In this document: in pieces, positions 29,863 through 37,069 of the stretch
Layout of the letters: each line of letters starts with the position of its first letter
How positions within the stretch are numbered: position 1 is the stretch's first letter
NCBI GenBank assembly: GCA_037379885.1
Contig: JARRJC010000009.1
Location: 1 to 52,690, forward strand
Length of the DNA: 52,690 nt
Reading direction: 5' to 3'
Origin: Limibacillus sp.
GTDB taxonomy: Bacteria > Pseudomonadota > Alphaproteobacteria > Kiloniellales > CECT-8803
Program-made: the position numbers and the translations under genes
Notes under the pieces: generated by a model
Told to the model about the DNA's origin: nothing
Database searches by the model: none
What the model saw: only the letters and a program-made list of their open reading frames with translations

Positions 29863-30429
29863 TCAAACCCGTTCGGAAAGCCAGATCGCGAGTTTGGAGC
29901 CGCGCTTGATGGCGGCGCTCAACAGAGGGTAGGCGGGGGCATCCTCGGCGCCTTCCTCGAGCCCGGTGTCGCGGTGCTCGAGTTCCTCCTCCCGGAATTT
30001 CTCGATGGTGGCCTTCAACTCGGCCTCTTCCGCGTCGCCTTCCAGCGCCGTGGCCTGGGCCGAGTAATGCTCGTCGATCGCTTCTTCCACCGCGACCGTG
30101 CAGGCCATGGCCGCCTTCTCGCCCATCAGCGCGGTGCCGGCGCCCAGAAGGAAACCCGCAACGTGCCAGACCGGCTGCAGCGCGGTCGGGCGCACGCGCC
30201 GGGCCACCACCATCTCGTCGAAGGTCTTCAGGTGGTTCAGTTCCTGTTCGTACATGTGACGGATCAGGGGGCCGGACGGGCTCTTGCCCAGGACGGCGAG
30301 CTGGCCTTCGTAGATACGGCGCGCGCCGTACTCACCGGCCTGGTCCACGCGGACCATGCGTTCGATCAGGGCGTCCCGGCCGGGGTCTCCCGGCAGGCGG
30401 CGCTTTCTTGGGGTCGGTTCTTTCTTCAT
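29863..30429 (-). CDS. coq7: Demethoxyubiquinone hydroxylase Coq7
   Basis: Coq7 is the diiron hydroxylase that adds the last hydroxyl in ubiquinone synthesis. The 188-residue protein shows the ferritin-like ligands: Glu33 in DQAGEYGA, ExxH in EQELNH (Glu63, His66), Glu in EEAIDEHY and the final EELEH. Coq7 substitutes for flavin-type UbiF in Alphaproteobacteria. It follows dsbB by 13 bases on the minus strand, so yqaA-dsbB-coq7 is likely one transcript. Confidence 0.95.
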   Translation of the reverse strand: MKKEPTPRKRRLPGDPGRDALIERMVRVDQAGEYGARRIYEGQLAVLGKSPSGPLIRHMYEQELNHLKTFDEMVVARRVRPTALQPVWHVAGFLLGAGTALMGEKAAMACTVAVEEAIDEHYSAQATALEGDAEEAELKATIEKFREEELEHRDTGLEEGAEDAPAYPLLSAAIKRGSKLAIWLSERV

Positions 30430-30442
30430 GACAAAGGCTAAT

Positions 30443-30940
30443 CTAGCGCCCGGACACCCGCCCGGCCAGCCATAGCGTGAAACCCGCCAGAACGACCGAG
30501 GCCAGGAAGTTGTATCCGGCCATGGAAACGCCGAAGAGGGTCCAGGCCGGTTCGTCGCAGGGCACCACCTTCTCGCGGCCCATGATGGCCTCGCGCATCT
30601 GGTCGAGCGTCATGTCGGTGAAGGAGGGTGCGGAGCAGCCCGGCAACCCCTCCCACCACTTCTGTTCGACGCCGACGTGAAAGCCCGCGAGGGCGGCCCC
30701 GGCGGCGAAGGTCAGCGCGGCCAGCAGCAGACAGGAAAGACGCAGGCCGCGCGGCAGGGGCAGGGCCGCCAGCAGTCCCAGCGCGATGGTCACCACATAG
30801 GGCGCGCGCTGATAGAGGCAGAGCTGGCAGGGCTCCAACCCGCCCCAGTATTGCGAGGCGAGCGCGCTGCCGAGAATGGCCGCGGAGAGCAGGGCGATCA
30901 GCAGGCCCGCTCCGGCGGCGGTGCTTGAACGGTCGGTCAC
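30443..30940 (-). CDS. dsbB: Disulfide bond formation protein DsbB
   Basis: DsbB is the four-helix inner-membrane enzyme that reoxidises DsbA using quinone. The first pair is Cys38-x2-Cys41 (EPCQLC) and the second is Cys102 and Cys128 in the longer periplasmic loop, the standard arrangement. Length (165) and four hydrophobic segments fit. It lies directly before coq7, a quinone-synthesis gene, which may be a functional pairing by shared need for quinone but could be chance. No dsbA is in the window. Confidence 0.92.
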   Translation of the reverse strand: MTDRSSTAAGAGLLIALLSAAILGSALASQYWGGLEPCQLCLYQRAPYVVTIALGLLAALPLPRGLRLSCLLLAALTFAAGAALAGFHVGVEQKWWEGLPGCSAPSFTDMTLDQMREAIMGREKVVPCDEPAWTLFGVSMAGYNFLASVVLAGFTLWLAGRVSGR

Positions 30941-30976
30941 GGTGTTTCCGGTCCTTCTGGTTCTCGAAAAAACCTG

Positions 30977-31558
30977 TCAGAGAAGATACTTGAGCGCCAC
31001 GAAGCCGCCGATCAAGAGCAGGAAGGAGAGGCCAGCCACGAGACCGAGGCGCTTTTCGACGAAAGCGCGGACCGGTGGGCCGAAGTACCAGAGGATCGCC
31101 GCCTCCAGAAAAAACCGGGCCGAGCGGGACAGCGCGGAGGCGATACCGAAGATCACGAGATCGAGCTGCGTCACGCCCGAGGCGATGGTGATCACCTTAT
31201 AGGGCAGCGGCGTGAAGCCGGCGGCGGCCACGAACCAGGCGCCCCATTCGTTGAAGAAGGCCTGAACCTGATCGAATTTCTCCTGATAGCCATAGAACTC
31301 CAGCAGCGGCAGGCCCACCGCGTCGAAGAAGAGGTAGCCGATCAGGTACCCGAAGAATCCCCCCAAGACGGAGAAGACCGACGCCACCGCCGCGATGCGC
31401 CAGGCCTTGGTGCGGTCGGCCACGATCATCGGGATGATCATGGCGTCGGGCGGGATCGGGAAGAAGGAGGACTCGATGAAGGCGACCCCTGCCAGCACGC
31501 GAGTCGCGCCGGGCCGGGCCGACATTTCCAGGGTCCAGTCGTAAAGCCGTCTCAGCAT
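30977..31558 (-). CDS. YqaA/DedA-like (VTT domain) membrane protein
   Basis: The 193-residue protein belongs to the SNARE-associated/VTT (DedA-like) superfamily, closest to the YqaA branch. The ESSFFPIPPDAMIIPM motif near the N-terminus and the second reentrant-loop-like GFTPLPYKVITIASG motif near residue 130 are diagnostic. Several hydrophobic helices follow. DedA members act in lipid or ion transport across the membrane; the YqaA branch is not well characterised. It starts the yqaA-dsbB-coq7 series. Confidence 0.85.
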   Translation of the reverse strand: MLRRLYDWTLEMSARPGATRVLAGVAFIESSFFPIPPDAMIIPMIVADRTKAWRIAAVASVFSVLGGFFGYLIGYLFFDAVGLPLLEFYGYQEKFDQVQAFFNEWGAWFVAAAGFTPLPYKVITIASGVTQLDLVIFGIASALSRSARFFLEAAILWYFGPPVRAFVEKRLGLVAGLSFLLLIGGFVALKYLL

Positions 31559-31630
31559 CCGGGAATCGCACCGATCGGGGGTTGGCGGAAAGCTGGTTTC
31601 TGCTAGCAGGCGCCGGGCGGCGCGTCCAGC

Positions 31631-31668
31631 AAAAGAACCCCGGCCCGGCCGGTCGGGCCGGGTCGGGG
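31631..31668 (-). terminator. Intrinsic terminator after the methyltransferase-like gene
   Basis: On the minus strand a 13-bp stem (31656-31668 with 31638-31650, one mismatch) and a 5-base loop end in TTCTTTT, 30 bases after the stop of the 31698-32462 gene. It separates that gene from yqaA. Confidence 0.8.
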
Positions 31669-31697
31669 CACGGCCCCTCGGTGCGGCGGTCCTTCGC

Positions 31698-32462
31698 CTA
31701 GGAGAGGTACCTGTCGCTCTTCACATCGGGGTAGATGTTCAGGGTCGGATAGCCAAAGCGCGGCGCCTCGCTGATGCGCAGGCCGGGAAAACGCCCGGGA
31801 AGCTCGCTCTTCAAGTGCGCAAACATCGCCTCGGCGTAGCCGATGTGGGCGAGCAGCAACTTGTTGCAGGTAAAGGCGATGGGGATGAAACGGGGCAGGC
31901 TGTTCAGGTAGAGCCTCACCGTGCCCTCCTGCACGCCGGGCCAATCCTGGTTGTAGTAGTCGTCGAGCAGGATGAGGCCGCCCGGCTTGGTGAGCTCCAT
32001 GGCGATCTGAAGGTCGTTGACCGTGTGCTCGGCCCGGTGACAGCCGTCGACGCTGAAGAGCGAGAAGCCGCCGCCGGTCGCGTCGCGGACTTCTTCGATG
32101 TCGCGTGCGGTTATGGCCATGCTGTCTACCTGCCGGATCTCCACCTTGGAGGCCTCCACGCCCGCGGCTTTCAGGTTCTCCTTGAAGATCTCGAGGTTGC
32201 CCCTGGGGCCGCCGCCCAGATTGAACTGGGTCAGGTCGAAGACATCGAAGGCGAAGTGCGGCCCGTAGGCGTCCTTGGCCAGGGCGAGGGCGGCGAAGAA
32301 CTTGCCGAGCATCACGCCGATCTCTCCGATCGGGCCGGTGACGCCTTCAGCTTCCTGCCACTCGTGGAGCGGCTGCAGCGCGTTCCAGATGTAGGGGTTG
32401 GAATACCCTCTGATCTGTTGGAAGTGACCCGACAGATAGCCGGCGACTTTTGGATTGACCAC
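31698..32462 (-). CDS. Class I SAM-dependent methyltransferase-like protein
   Basis: The 254-residue protein has a Rossmann-like methyltransferase pattern: motif I GPIGEIGVMLGKFFAALALA, the acidic residue at the end of strand 2 in FAFDVFDLTQF, and FSVDGCHRAEHTVNDL with GGLILLDDYYNQDWPGVQ, as in the Methyltransf_24/cephalosporin-hydroxylase-like families. These often modify sugars or secondary metabolites. It lies 175 bases downstream of the ABC transporter ATPase gene on the same strand; it could be read through from the riboswitch-controlled operon, but the gap could also hold its own promoter. Substrate unknown. Confidence 0.72.
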   Translation of the reverse strand: MVNPKVAGYLSGHFQQIRGYSNPYIWNALQPLHEWQEAEGVTGPIGEIGVMLGKFFAALALAKDAYGPHFAFDVFDLTQFNLGGGPRGNLEIFKENLKAAGVEASKVEIRQVDSMAITARDIEEVRDATGGGFSLFSVDGCHRAEHTVNDLQIAMELTKPGGLILLDDYYNQDWPGVQEGTVRLYLNSLPRFIPIAFTCNKLLLAHIGYAEAMFAHLKSELPGRFPGLRISEAPRFGYPTLNIYPDVKSDRYLS

Positions 32463-32637
32463 TGGATTCCCCCCAAAGGCAATTCTGACACTTCGAGATC
32501 CCCCACCGCCCCGGACCGCGTTCCACTCCCTTGCGTTTCATCGCAGGAAGGGCCGTCCGGGAAGAGGATGTCTCTTCTGGGTTTCTAGACCATAAAGTGT
32601 TGTCTGCCCAGAGCCGAAGACGCCCGGTCCGCTTGCC

Positions 32638-33375
32638 TCAGGAAAGATCGAGTTCGGAGACGATCTCCCGCTTGATCTCCTGCAACGCCTCGGCGCTGCG
32701 CTCGCGCGGACGCGGCAGGTCGACCTCGACGATCTTCGCGAGACGGCCGGGATGACCGCGCAGCACCGCGATCCGGTCGGACAGCACGGCGGCCTCCTCC
32801 AGGTCGTGGGTCACGAAGACCATGGTGAAGCGCGCGCGCTCCCAAAGCTCCAGCAGGTGCTCCTGCAGCTTCTGCCGGGTGAAGGAGTCGAGCGCGGAGA
32901 AGGGCTCGTCCAGCAACAGGATCTTCGGGTGGCGCGCCAGGGCCCGTGCGATGGAGACCCGCTGGGCCATGCCGCCGGACAGCTGACGCGGCAGCAGCTC
33001 GGCAGCCCGGTCCAGGCCGACCTGCGCCAGCACGTCGGCGATCAGTTGGTCCTGTTCCTGGCGCGGCAGGTCGAGCAGCGCCAGACGCACGTTCTCGCGC
33101 ACGGTGAGCCAGGGCATCAGACGGGGTTCCTGGAACACCATCGCGATGTCCGGGTTGGGACCGGTCACCGGCACGCCGCCGATGGTGACGGCGCCGCCGC
33201 TGGCGTGGTCCAGGCCGGAGAGGATGCGCAGCAGCGTGGACTTGCCGCAGCCGCTGGTGCCGACGAGGCTGACGATCTCATGCTCGCCGACCGACAGGTC
33301 GAAGGTGTCGAGGGCCAGCGTGCGGCCGCCGTCCGGGGCGTCGAAGGACTTTGTGACAGCGCTGATCTCAAGCAT
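32638..33375 (-). CDS. ABC transporter ATP-binding protein (SsuB/TauB-like)
   Basis: The cytoplasmic ATPase of the importer, 245 residues. Walker A is GTSGCGKST (about residues 38-46), the Q-loop is VFQEPRLMPWLTV, the signature is LSGGMAQR and Walker B is ILLLDEPFSALD, with the switch His in VTHDLEEA. FQEPRLMPW and the overall pattern are typical of the sulfonate/taurine/nitrate family. It overlaps the permease gene by 8 bases. Substrate type is inferred from the binding protein and riboswitch upstream. Confidence 0.92.
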   Translation of the reverse strand: MLEISAVTKSFDAPDGGRTLALDTFDLSVGEHEIVSLVGTSGCGKSTLLRILSGLDHASGGAVTIGGVPVTGPNPDIAMVFQEPRLMPWLTVRENVRLALLDLPRQEQDQLIADVLAQVGLDRAAELLPRQLSGGMAQRVSIARALARHPKILLLDEPFSALDSFTRQKLQEHLLELWERARFTMVFVTHDLEEAAVLSDRIAVLRGHPGRLAKIVEVDLPRPRERSAEALQEIKREIVSELDLS

Positions 33376-34240
33376 TGCCGCCTCCCTGGTTCATCTTTGA
33401 GAAGGAATCCTGCCAGCGCAGCAGCGGACGGGAGGCCAGCGCGACCGCGCCGTCGCTCGCCTTGCCGACCAGCGCGAAGAGGATGAGGCTGCAAACGATG
33501 ATGGCGGGGTGGCCGGTCATCTGGCCGTCGATCATCAGGAAGCCCAAGCCCTTGGAGGCGCCCATGAGCTCGGCGGCGATCACGAACATCCAGCCCAGCG
33601 CCAGGCCCGAGCGCAGGCCGACCACGTAGGACGGCAGCGTCGAGGGCACCAGGATGTAGCGCAGCTGCTGCCACTGGGTCAGGCGGTAGATGCGCCCGAC
33701 CTCGACCAGCTTGCGGTCGCTGTCCTGGATGGCGCTCATCAGGTTCAGGTAAACCGGAAAGAAGACGCCGACGGCGATCAGCGTGACCTTGGAGGTCTCG
33801 AAGATGCCGAACCAGAGGATGAAGAGCGGGACCCAGGCGAGCGAGGGCACGGCCTTCAGCGCCTGGATCGTCGGGTCCAGAAGCTCACGTGCGAGCCGCG
33901 AGGCGCCGGTCAGGGAGCCCAGCGCCGTCGCCACGCCGACGCCCAGGGCGAAGCCCAGGATCACGCGGTAGGTGGTGGTCCAGATGTGCTCGACCAGCAC
34001 ACCCTTGTTCCAGAGGTAGATCGCCTCGTTGGCCACCGCGGTGGGTGAGGGCACGAGGTGCTCCGCGAAGACGCCCAGGCGGCTCAAGACCTCCCAGGCG
34101 AGCAAGAGGCCCAGGGGGAAGATCAGGCCCTTCACTTTGGACAGCAGTCCGGATGCGACCCCCTGGCGGAGGCTGACGGCGGCGTCCTCGAACGCCGCCG
34201 TCTCGACCGGACGCCGTCGGATTCTTTCGACCAGCGCCAT
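33368..34240 (-). CDS. ABC transporter permease (SsuC/TauC-like)
   Basis: The 290-residue inner-membrane component has about six helices and the BPD-type EAA loop, here LVEVGRIYRLTQWQQLRYILVPSTLP (residues about 180-205 region), which docks with the ATPase. The cytoplasmic N-terminal 30 residues are charged. SLAWVPLFILWFG and FVIAAELMGASKGLG are typical of SsuC/TauC/NrtB permeases. It lies between the binding protein (27 bases) and the ATPase (8-base overlap). Confidence 0.92.
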   Translation of the reverse strand: MALVERIRRRPVETAAFEDAAVSLRQGVASGLLSKVKGLIFPLGLLLAWEVLSRLGVFAEHLVPSPTAVANEAIYLWNKGVLVEHIWTTTYRVILGFALGVGVATALGSLTGASRLARELLDPTIQALKAVPSLAWVPLFILWFGIFETSKVTLIAVGVFFPVYLNLMSAIQDSDRKLVEVGRIYRLTQWQQLRYILVPSTLPSYVVGLRSGLALGWMFVIAAELMGASKGLGFLMIDGQMTGHPAIIVCSLILFALVGKASDGAVALASRPLLRWQDSFSKMNQGGGNA

Positions 34241-34267
34241 GTCTTTGCTCCTCTCGTCTATCGTTCG

Positions 34268-35281
34268 TTACTTCGCGGCGAGGCTGGAGATGTAGGAGCT
34301 GTCGATCAGCTCGTTCACCACCTGCTCGACGTTGACTTCCGGCTTCAGCACGCCGATCGACTGCAGGACCTTGCCGGTCTCGACGAAGGTCTGGCGGTGC
34401 TCCGGACCGACCACCGGGTTGGTGATGTCGGTGCGCTCGCCAAGCTGCTTGGCGGCGACCTCGTCGGTCAGGCGGGCGGCGTCAACCAGGGCGGCGCGCA
34501 GCTCTTCCGGGTGCTCGATGGAATAGCGGCGGGCCTTCTCGTAGACGCGCAGCACGCGGGTCACCAGATCGGGATGCTCGGCCGCGAACTCCTCACGCAC
34601 GTTCAGAATGCCGTAGGTGTTGTAGTCGGCATTGCGGAAGAAGAGACGCGAACCGCTCTCCAGCTCCGCTTTGGCCATGTGCGGGTCCAGACCGGCCCAG
34701 GCGTCAACCTGCCCCTTCTCCAGGGCGCGGTAGCCGTCGGGGTGCTGCAGCAGCACGGTCTCGATGTCGCCTTCCGAAAGGCCGGCATCGGCGAGAGCGC
34801 GAAGCAGGAAGATATGCGGGTCGGTGCCGCGGGTGACGGCGACGCGCTTGCCCTTCAAGTCCTCGACCTTGGTGATCTCCGAGTCCTTGGCGGTGACCAG
34901 GGCGGTCCACTCGGGCTTGGAGTAGACATAGACCGCCTTGATGGGGATGCCGTTCGCCCTGCCGACGACAGCGGCGGAGCCGGCCGTCGAGGCGAAGTCG
35001 GCGCTGCCGCCGTTCAGGAACTCCAGCGCCTTGTTGGAGCCGAGAGAGAGCAGCCAGCGGATCTCGATATCGTCCTTGGCGAACTCCTCTTCCAGCCAGC
35101 CCTTGTTCTTCAAGAGCAGGGCGACGGGGTTGTAGTAGGCGTAGTCGACCGTGACGGTGTCCGGCAGCTCCGCCGCCGCCGCCGTGCCCGGGGTGGCGCC
35201 GAGACCGACGCCGAGGGCGAGGCCCAGGCTGAGTGCGGTGCCGGAGACAAGCTTCAGAAAGCTTCGCTTGGTGGTGTTCAT
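34268..35281 (-). CDS. Sulfonate-type ABC substrate-binding protein (SsuA/NMT1-like)
   Basis: The periplasmic solute-binding protein is 337 residues from the ATG at 35281, which follows AAGGAAG by eight bases. The N-terminus is a signal peptide (KRSFLK, a hydrophobic stretch, then cleavage near TAAAA-ELP); KRSFLK is a weak Tat-like variant. The mature protein is SsuA/NMT1-like: TVTVDYAYYNPVALLLKN, then LKGKRVAVTRGTDPHIFL and LEKGQVDAWAGLDPH, which line the ligand cleft in this family. Ligands of relatives include alkylsulfonates, taurine, nitrate and thiamin precursors. A SAM-II riboswitch in its leader points to a sulfur- or methionine-related ligand. Confidence 0.9.
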   Translation of the reverse strand: MNTTKRSFLKLVSGTALSLGLALGVGLGATPGTAAAAELPDTVTVDYAYYNPVALLLKNKGWLEEEFAKDDIEIRWLLSLGSNKALEFLNGGSADFASTAGSAAVVGRANGIPIKAVYVYSKPEWTALVTAKDSEITKVEDLKGKRVAVTRGTDPHIFLLRALADAGLSEGDIETVLLQHPDGYRALEKGQVDAWAGLDPHMAKAELESGSRLFFRNADYNTYGILNVREEFAAEHPDLVTRVLRVYEKARRYSIEHPEELRAALVDAARLTDEVAAKQLGERTDITNPVVGPEHRQTFVETGKVLQSIGVLKPEVNVEQVVNELIDSSYISSLAAK

Positions 35282-35418
35282 CGGTAGTCTTCCTTTCCAG
35301 TTACGGCGCCCCAATGGAGGCCCCTTCGGTTGATCCGAGGCTCCAAGGGCGGGAAAGGAGGTTTACCGTTTTGCTGTTGATTGCCGGGGCCGGCTTCTTG
35401 CACCTTTGCTTCAGGCAC

Positions 35419-35453
35419 AAAAAAAGACCCGGCACAGCTTTTTGCGGCGGGTC
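35419..35453 (-). terminator. Intrinsic terminator under riboswitch control
   Basis: Reading the minus strand, GACCCG (35453-35448) pairs with CGGGTC (35431-35426), followed by seven T (35425-35419). It starts three bases after the riboswitch and 138 bases before the binding-protein start, the normal place for a regulated attenuator. A competing pairing between GGGT (about 35459-35456) and ACCC within this stem could act as antiterminator. Confidence 0.8.
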
Positions 35454-35456
35454 CTA

Positions 35457-35515
35457 CCCACTCGCTTTAGCAGAATTTATAAGGCGCCCTGCAAGCTGAG
35501 CCTCAAATCAGCGCC
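35457..35515 (-). promoter_or_regulatory. SAM-II riboswitch upstream of the ABC importer
   Basis: On the minus strand this shows the SAM-II consensus in order: P1 5' strand GGCGC (35515-35511), the conserved TGATTTG (35510-35504), GCTTGCAG (35496-35489), P1 3' strand GCGCC (35487-35483), an A/T-rich linker, and CTAAAG with the preceding G (35471-35465), then a CGAGT that can pair with GCTC in the first loop to form the pseudoknot. These blocks match the published alphaproteobacterial metA/metX SAM-II RNAs in sequence, order and spacing. SAM-II folds as an H-type pseudoknot that shuts expression when SAM binds. I recalled the consensus from memory; a covariance search would settle it. Confidence 0.88.
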
Positions 35516-35523
35516 GTGAAGCG

Positions 35524-35553
35524 ATATAAGATTATCCCCGATCCAACTGTCAA
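35524..35553 (-). promoter_or_regulatory. Promoter for the riboswitch-controlled operon
   Basis: On the minus strand a perfect -35 TTGACA (35553-35548) is followed 18 bases later by TTATAT (35529-35524). Initiation about 7 bases further would fall at about 35517, that is, right at the first base of the riboswitch P1 stem, so the aptamer is at the extreme 5' end of the transcript. Confidence 0.6.
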
Positions 35554-35622
35554 CTAAAAAAACAACACGCCATTTCACCGTAAAATTTTCCTGGTGTTTT
35601 TCGTCTGGCCGCAACGCCGCTC

Positions 35623-35650
35623 TTGCGTCCGGAATGCCCCTCGCTATAGT
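35623..35650 (+). promoter_or_regulatory. Promoter of tRNA-Leu(CAA)
   Basis: TTGCGT (35623-35628) and TATAGT (35645-35650) are 16 bases apart; the tRNA begins 34 bases after the -10 box, which leaves a short leader for RNase P processing. Confidence 0.6.
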
Positions 35651-35683
35651 GCGCGGATTCCGCGCGCTGAAGCGCTCTCCCGT

Positions 35684-35770
35684 GCCCGGGTGGCGGAATT
35701 GGTAGACGCACTGGACTCAAAATCCAGCGGTAGCAATACCATGTCGGTTCGAGTCCGACCCCGGGCACCA
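35684..35770 (+). tRNA. tRNA-Leu (anticodon CAA)
   Basis: The 87-base gene folds as a class II tRNA. The acceptor stem pairs GCCCGGG (35684-35690) with CCCGGGC, followed by discriminator A and an encoded CCA. The anticodon arm is CTGGA-CTCAAAA-TCCAG, giving anticodon CAA (reads UUG, leucine). A long variable arm (CGGTAGCAATACCAT) and the T arm GTCGG-TTCGAGT-CCGAC complete it. The CCA end lies at 35768-35770. Confidence 0.97.
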
Positions 35771-35922
35771 CTCCCCCTTCCCAGTCCGGCAGTCTTTCGG
35801 GCGGTTCGAAGGCCAGAGCCGTAAGAAAGAGCTGCGACCCGGCCCCCGAGGTCCAGCCTGAAAGGCAAAGGCGCACTCATCGCCTGCTTGTCTTTTGCTC
35901 CAACAGATCAGACCCTGACTGT

Positions 35923-37032
35923 ATGCGCGCGACCCAAAAAGCACTTTTCTTATGGGGTTTCTTGATACTCCTCCTCTTTGCGGTGGCGGAAGGCTTTTCA
36001 TACTTGGTCCTCCAGGAGTTCTCAGAATCAGGGATCGTCTACGACAGGAAGACCATCGACAGAAGCTACCAGGACTATTTGGAGCGGCGCGATGCGACCT
36101 TGGGCTGGTTGCCCGGTGAGCGCGACTCCCTCGGAGCGCGGCCGGATCCATCGCTCCCTCCCGACAGCAGCGCTTGCTTGGAGGCCTACGGCGATTCCTT
36201 CACCTGGGGGGATGAGGTTGGCCACGCAGAGGCGTGGGGCAGCCTGCTTTCGGCGAGATTCGGGTGCCGCATCCTGAACTTCGGCGTCAACGGCTATGGC
36301 ACGGACCAGTCGTTGATCCGCTACCTGGAATCAGAGAACAGGCCGCCAATAGCCCTTCTCAACCACACCTCTGCGGACATCGTGCGGAACGTGAACCAGT
36401 TCCGTAACCTCATATACAAGCTCGACAATGTCGTTCTGAAGCCGCGGTTCATTCTAGAAGACGATGACCTCCGTAGGGTTGGCCTTCCTGAGTTCAGCAG
36501 CGAGGAAGCTTCCGGCTTCCTGGCGTCGCCGGAGGAGTACTTGCAGCATGAGTACTTCGCGCCGGGCGGTCCTTCAGGCTTGAAGAAGGGCCCGTCGTTC
36601 CCCTTTTCGGTCAATCTGCTGGGCTCTCTCGCCCATTACCGCATCCGCTCGTCCCTGTCCGGCGAACCCTCCTATTCGCGCTTCTATGATCCAGAGCACG
36701 ACAGCGGCGCCTTGCGCCTCACCGGGCAAATACTCCTGACATTTCAAGAGACGGCGTTGCAGCGGGATCAGCTGCCGGTCGTGACCATCATCCCGACCTG
36801 CGCCGACTTCGCCTTTTTCGCGGAAAACGGGGCATTTCCCTACCGCACGCTGTCCTCCTTCGCCGAGGAGAATCTTGAGCATTTCATCGACTTGGGACGC
36901 GAAATCCAAGGCCGTGGCCTTCGCTACCAGGACCTCTTCTTCAGTTGCCGTTCTCATTTCAATGCCGAAGGAAACGCGCTCCTCGCCCAAATACTGGAGG
37001 AGAAGCTTCGTGCTTGGGACCTTTTGCCCTGA
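35923..37032 (+). CDS. Membrane-anchored SGNH-hydrolase-like protein
   Basis: The 369-residue product has an N-terminal signal or anchor (FLWGFLILLLFAVAEGFSYL) and an extracytoplasmic SGNH-like domain. Block I is LEAYGDSFTWGDEV with the nucleophile Ser in GDSF; block II is NFGVNGYGTDQ; block V is CRSHFNAEGNALL with the His. The acidic residue normally three positions before this His is a Cys here, so the triad may be incomplete or the Asp lies elsewhere. Such proteins act on cell-surface glycans (acyl transfer or removal). The coding region is richer in A/T than its neighbours and follows a tRNA gene, so it may be acquired. Confidence 0.72.
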   Translation: MRATQKALFLWGFLILLLFAVAEGFSYLVLQEFSESGIVYDRKTIDRSYQDYLERRDATLGWLPGERDSLGARPDPSLPPDSSACLEAYGDSFTWGDEVGHAEAWGSLLSARFGCRILNFGVNGYGTDQSLIRYLESENRPPIALLNHTSADIVRNVNQFRNLIYKLDNVVLKPRFILEDDDLRRVGLPEFSSEEASGFLASPEEYLQHEYFAPGGPSGLKKGPSFPFSVNLLGSLAHYRIRSSLSGEPSYSRFYDPEHDSGALRLTGQILLTFQETALQRDQLPVVTIIPTCADFAFFAENGAFPYRTLSSFAEENLEHFIDLGREIQGRGLRYQDLFFSCRSHFNAEGNALLAQILEEKLRAWDLLP

Positions 37033-37058
37033 GCCGAGGCTTTGGCGCCGCGGCTTTT
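37032..37058. terminator. Weak hairpin between convergent genes
   Basis: AGCCG (37032-37036) pairs with CGGCT (37051-37055) followed by TTT, in the 37-base gap between the SGNH-like gene and the convergent glycosyltransferase gene. Stem is only five pairs. Confidence 0.3.
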
Positions 37059-37069
37059 GAATAGCGTTC

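Noticed and set aside
35684-35770. Attachment site of an integrated element in tRNA-Leu
   Set aside because: No integrase gene and no repeated tRNA 3' end seen by eye in the window; only composition hints at acquisition.
35550-35880. Open frames on both strands across tRNA-Leu
   Set aside because: They overlap a clear tRNA gene and have no coding signals.
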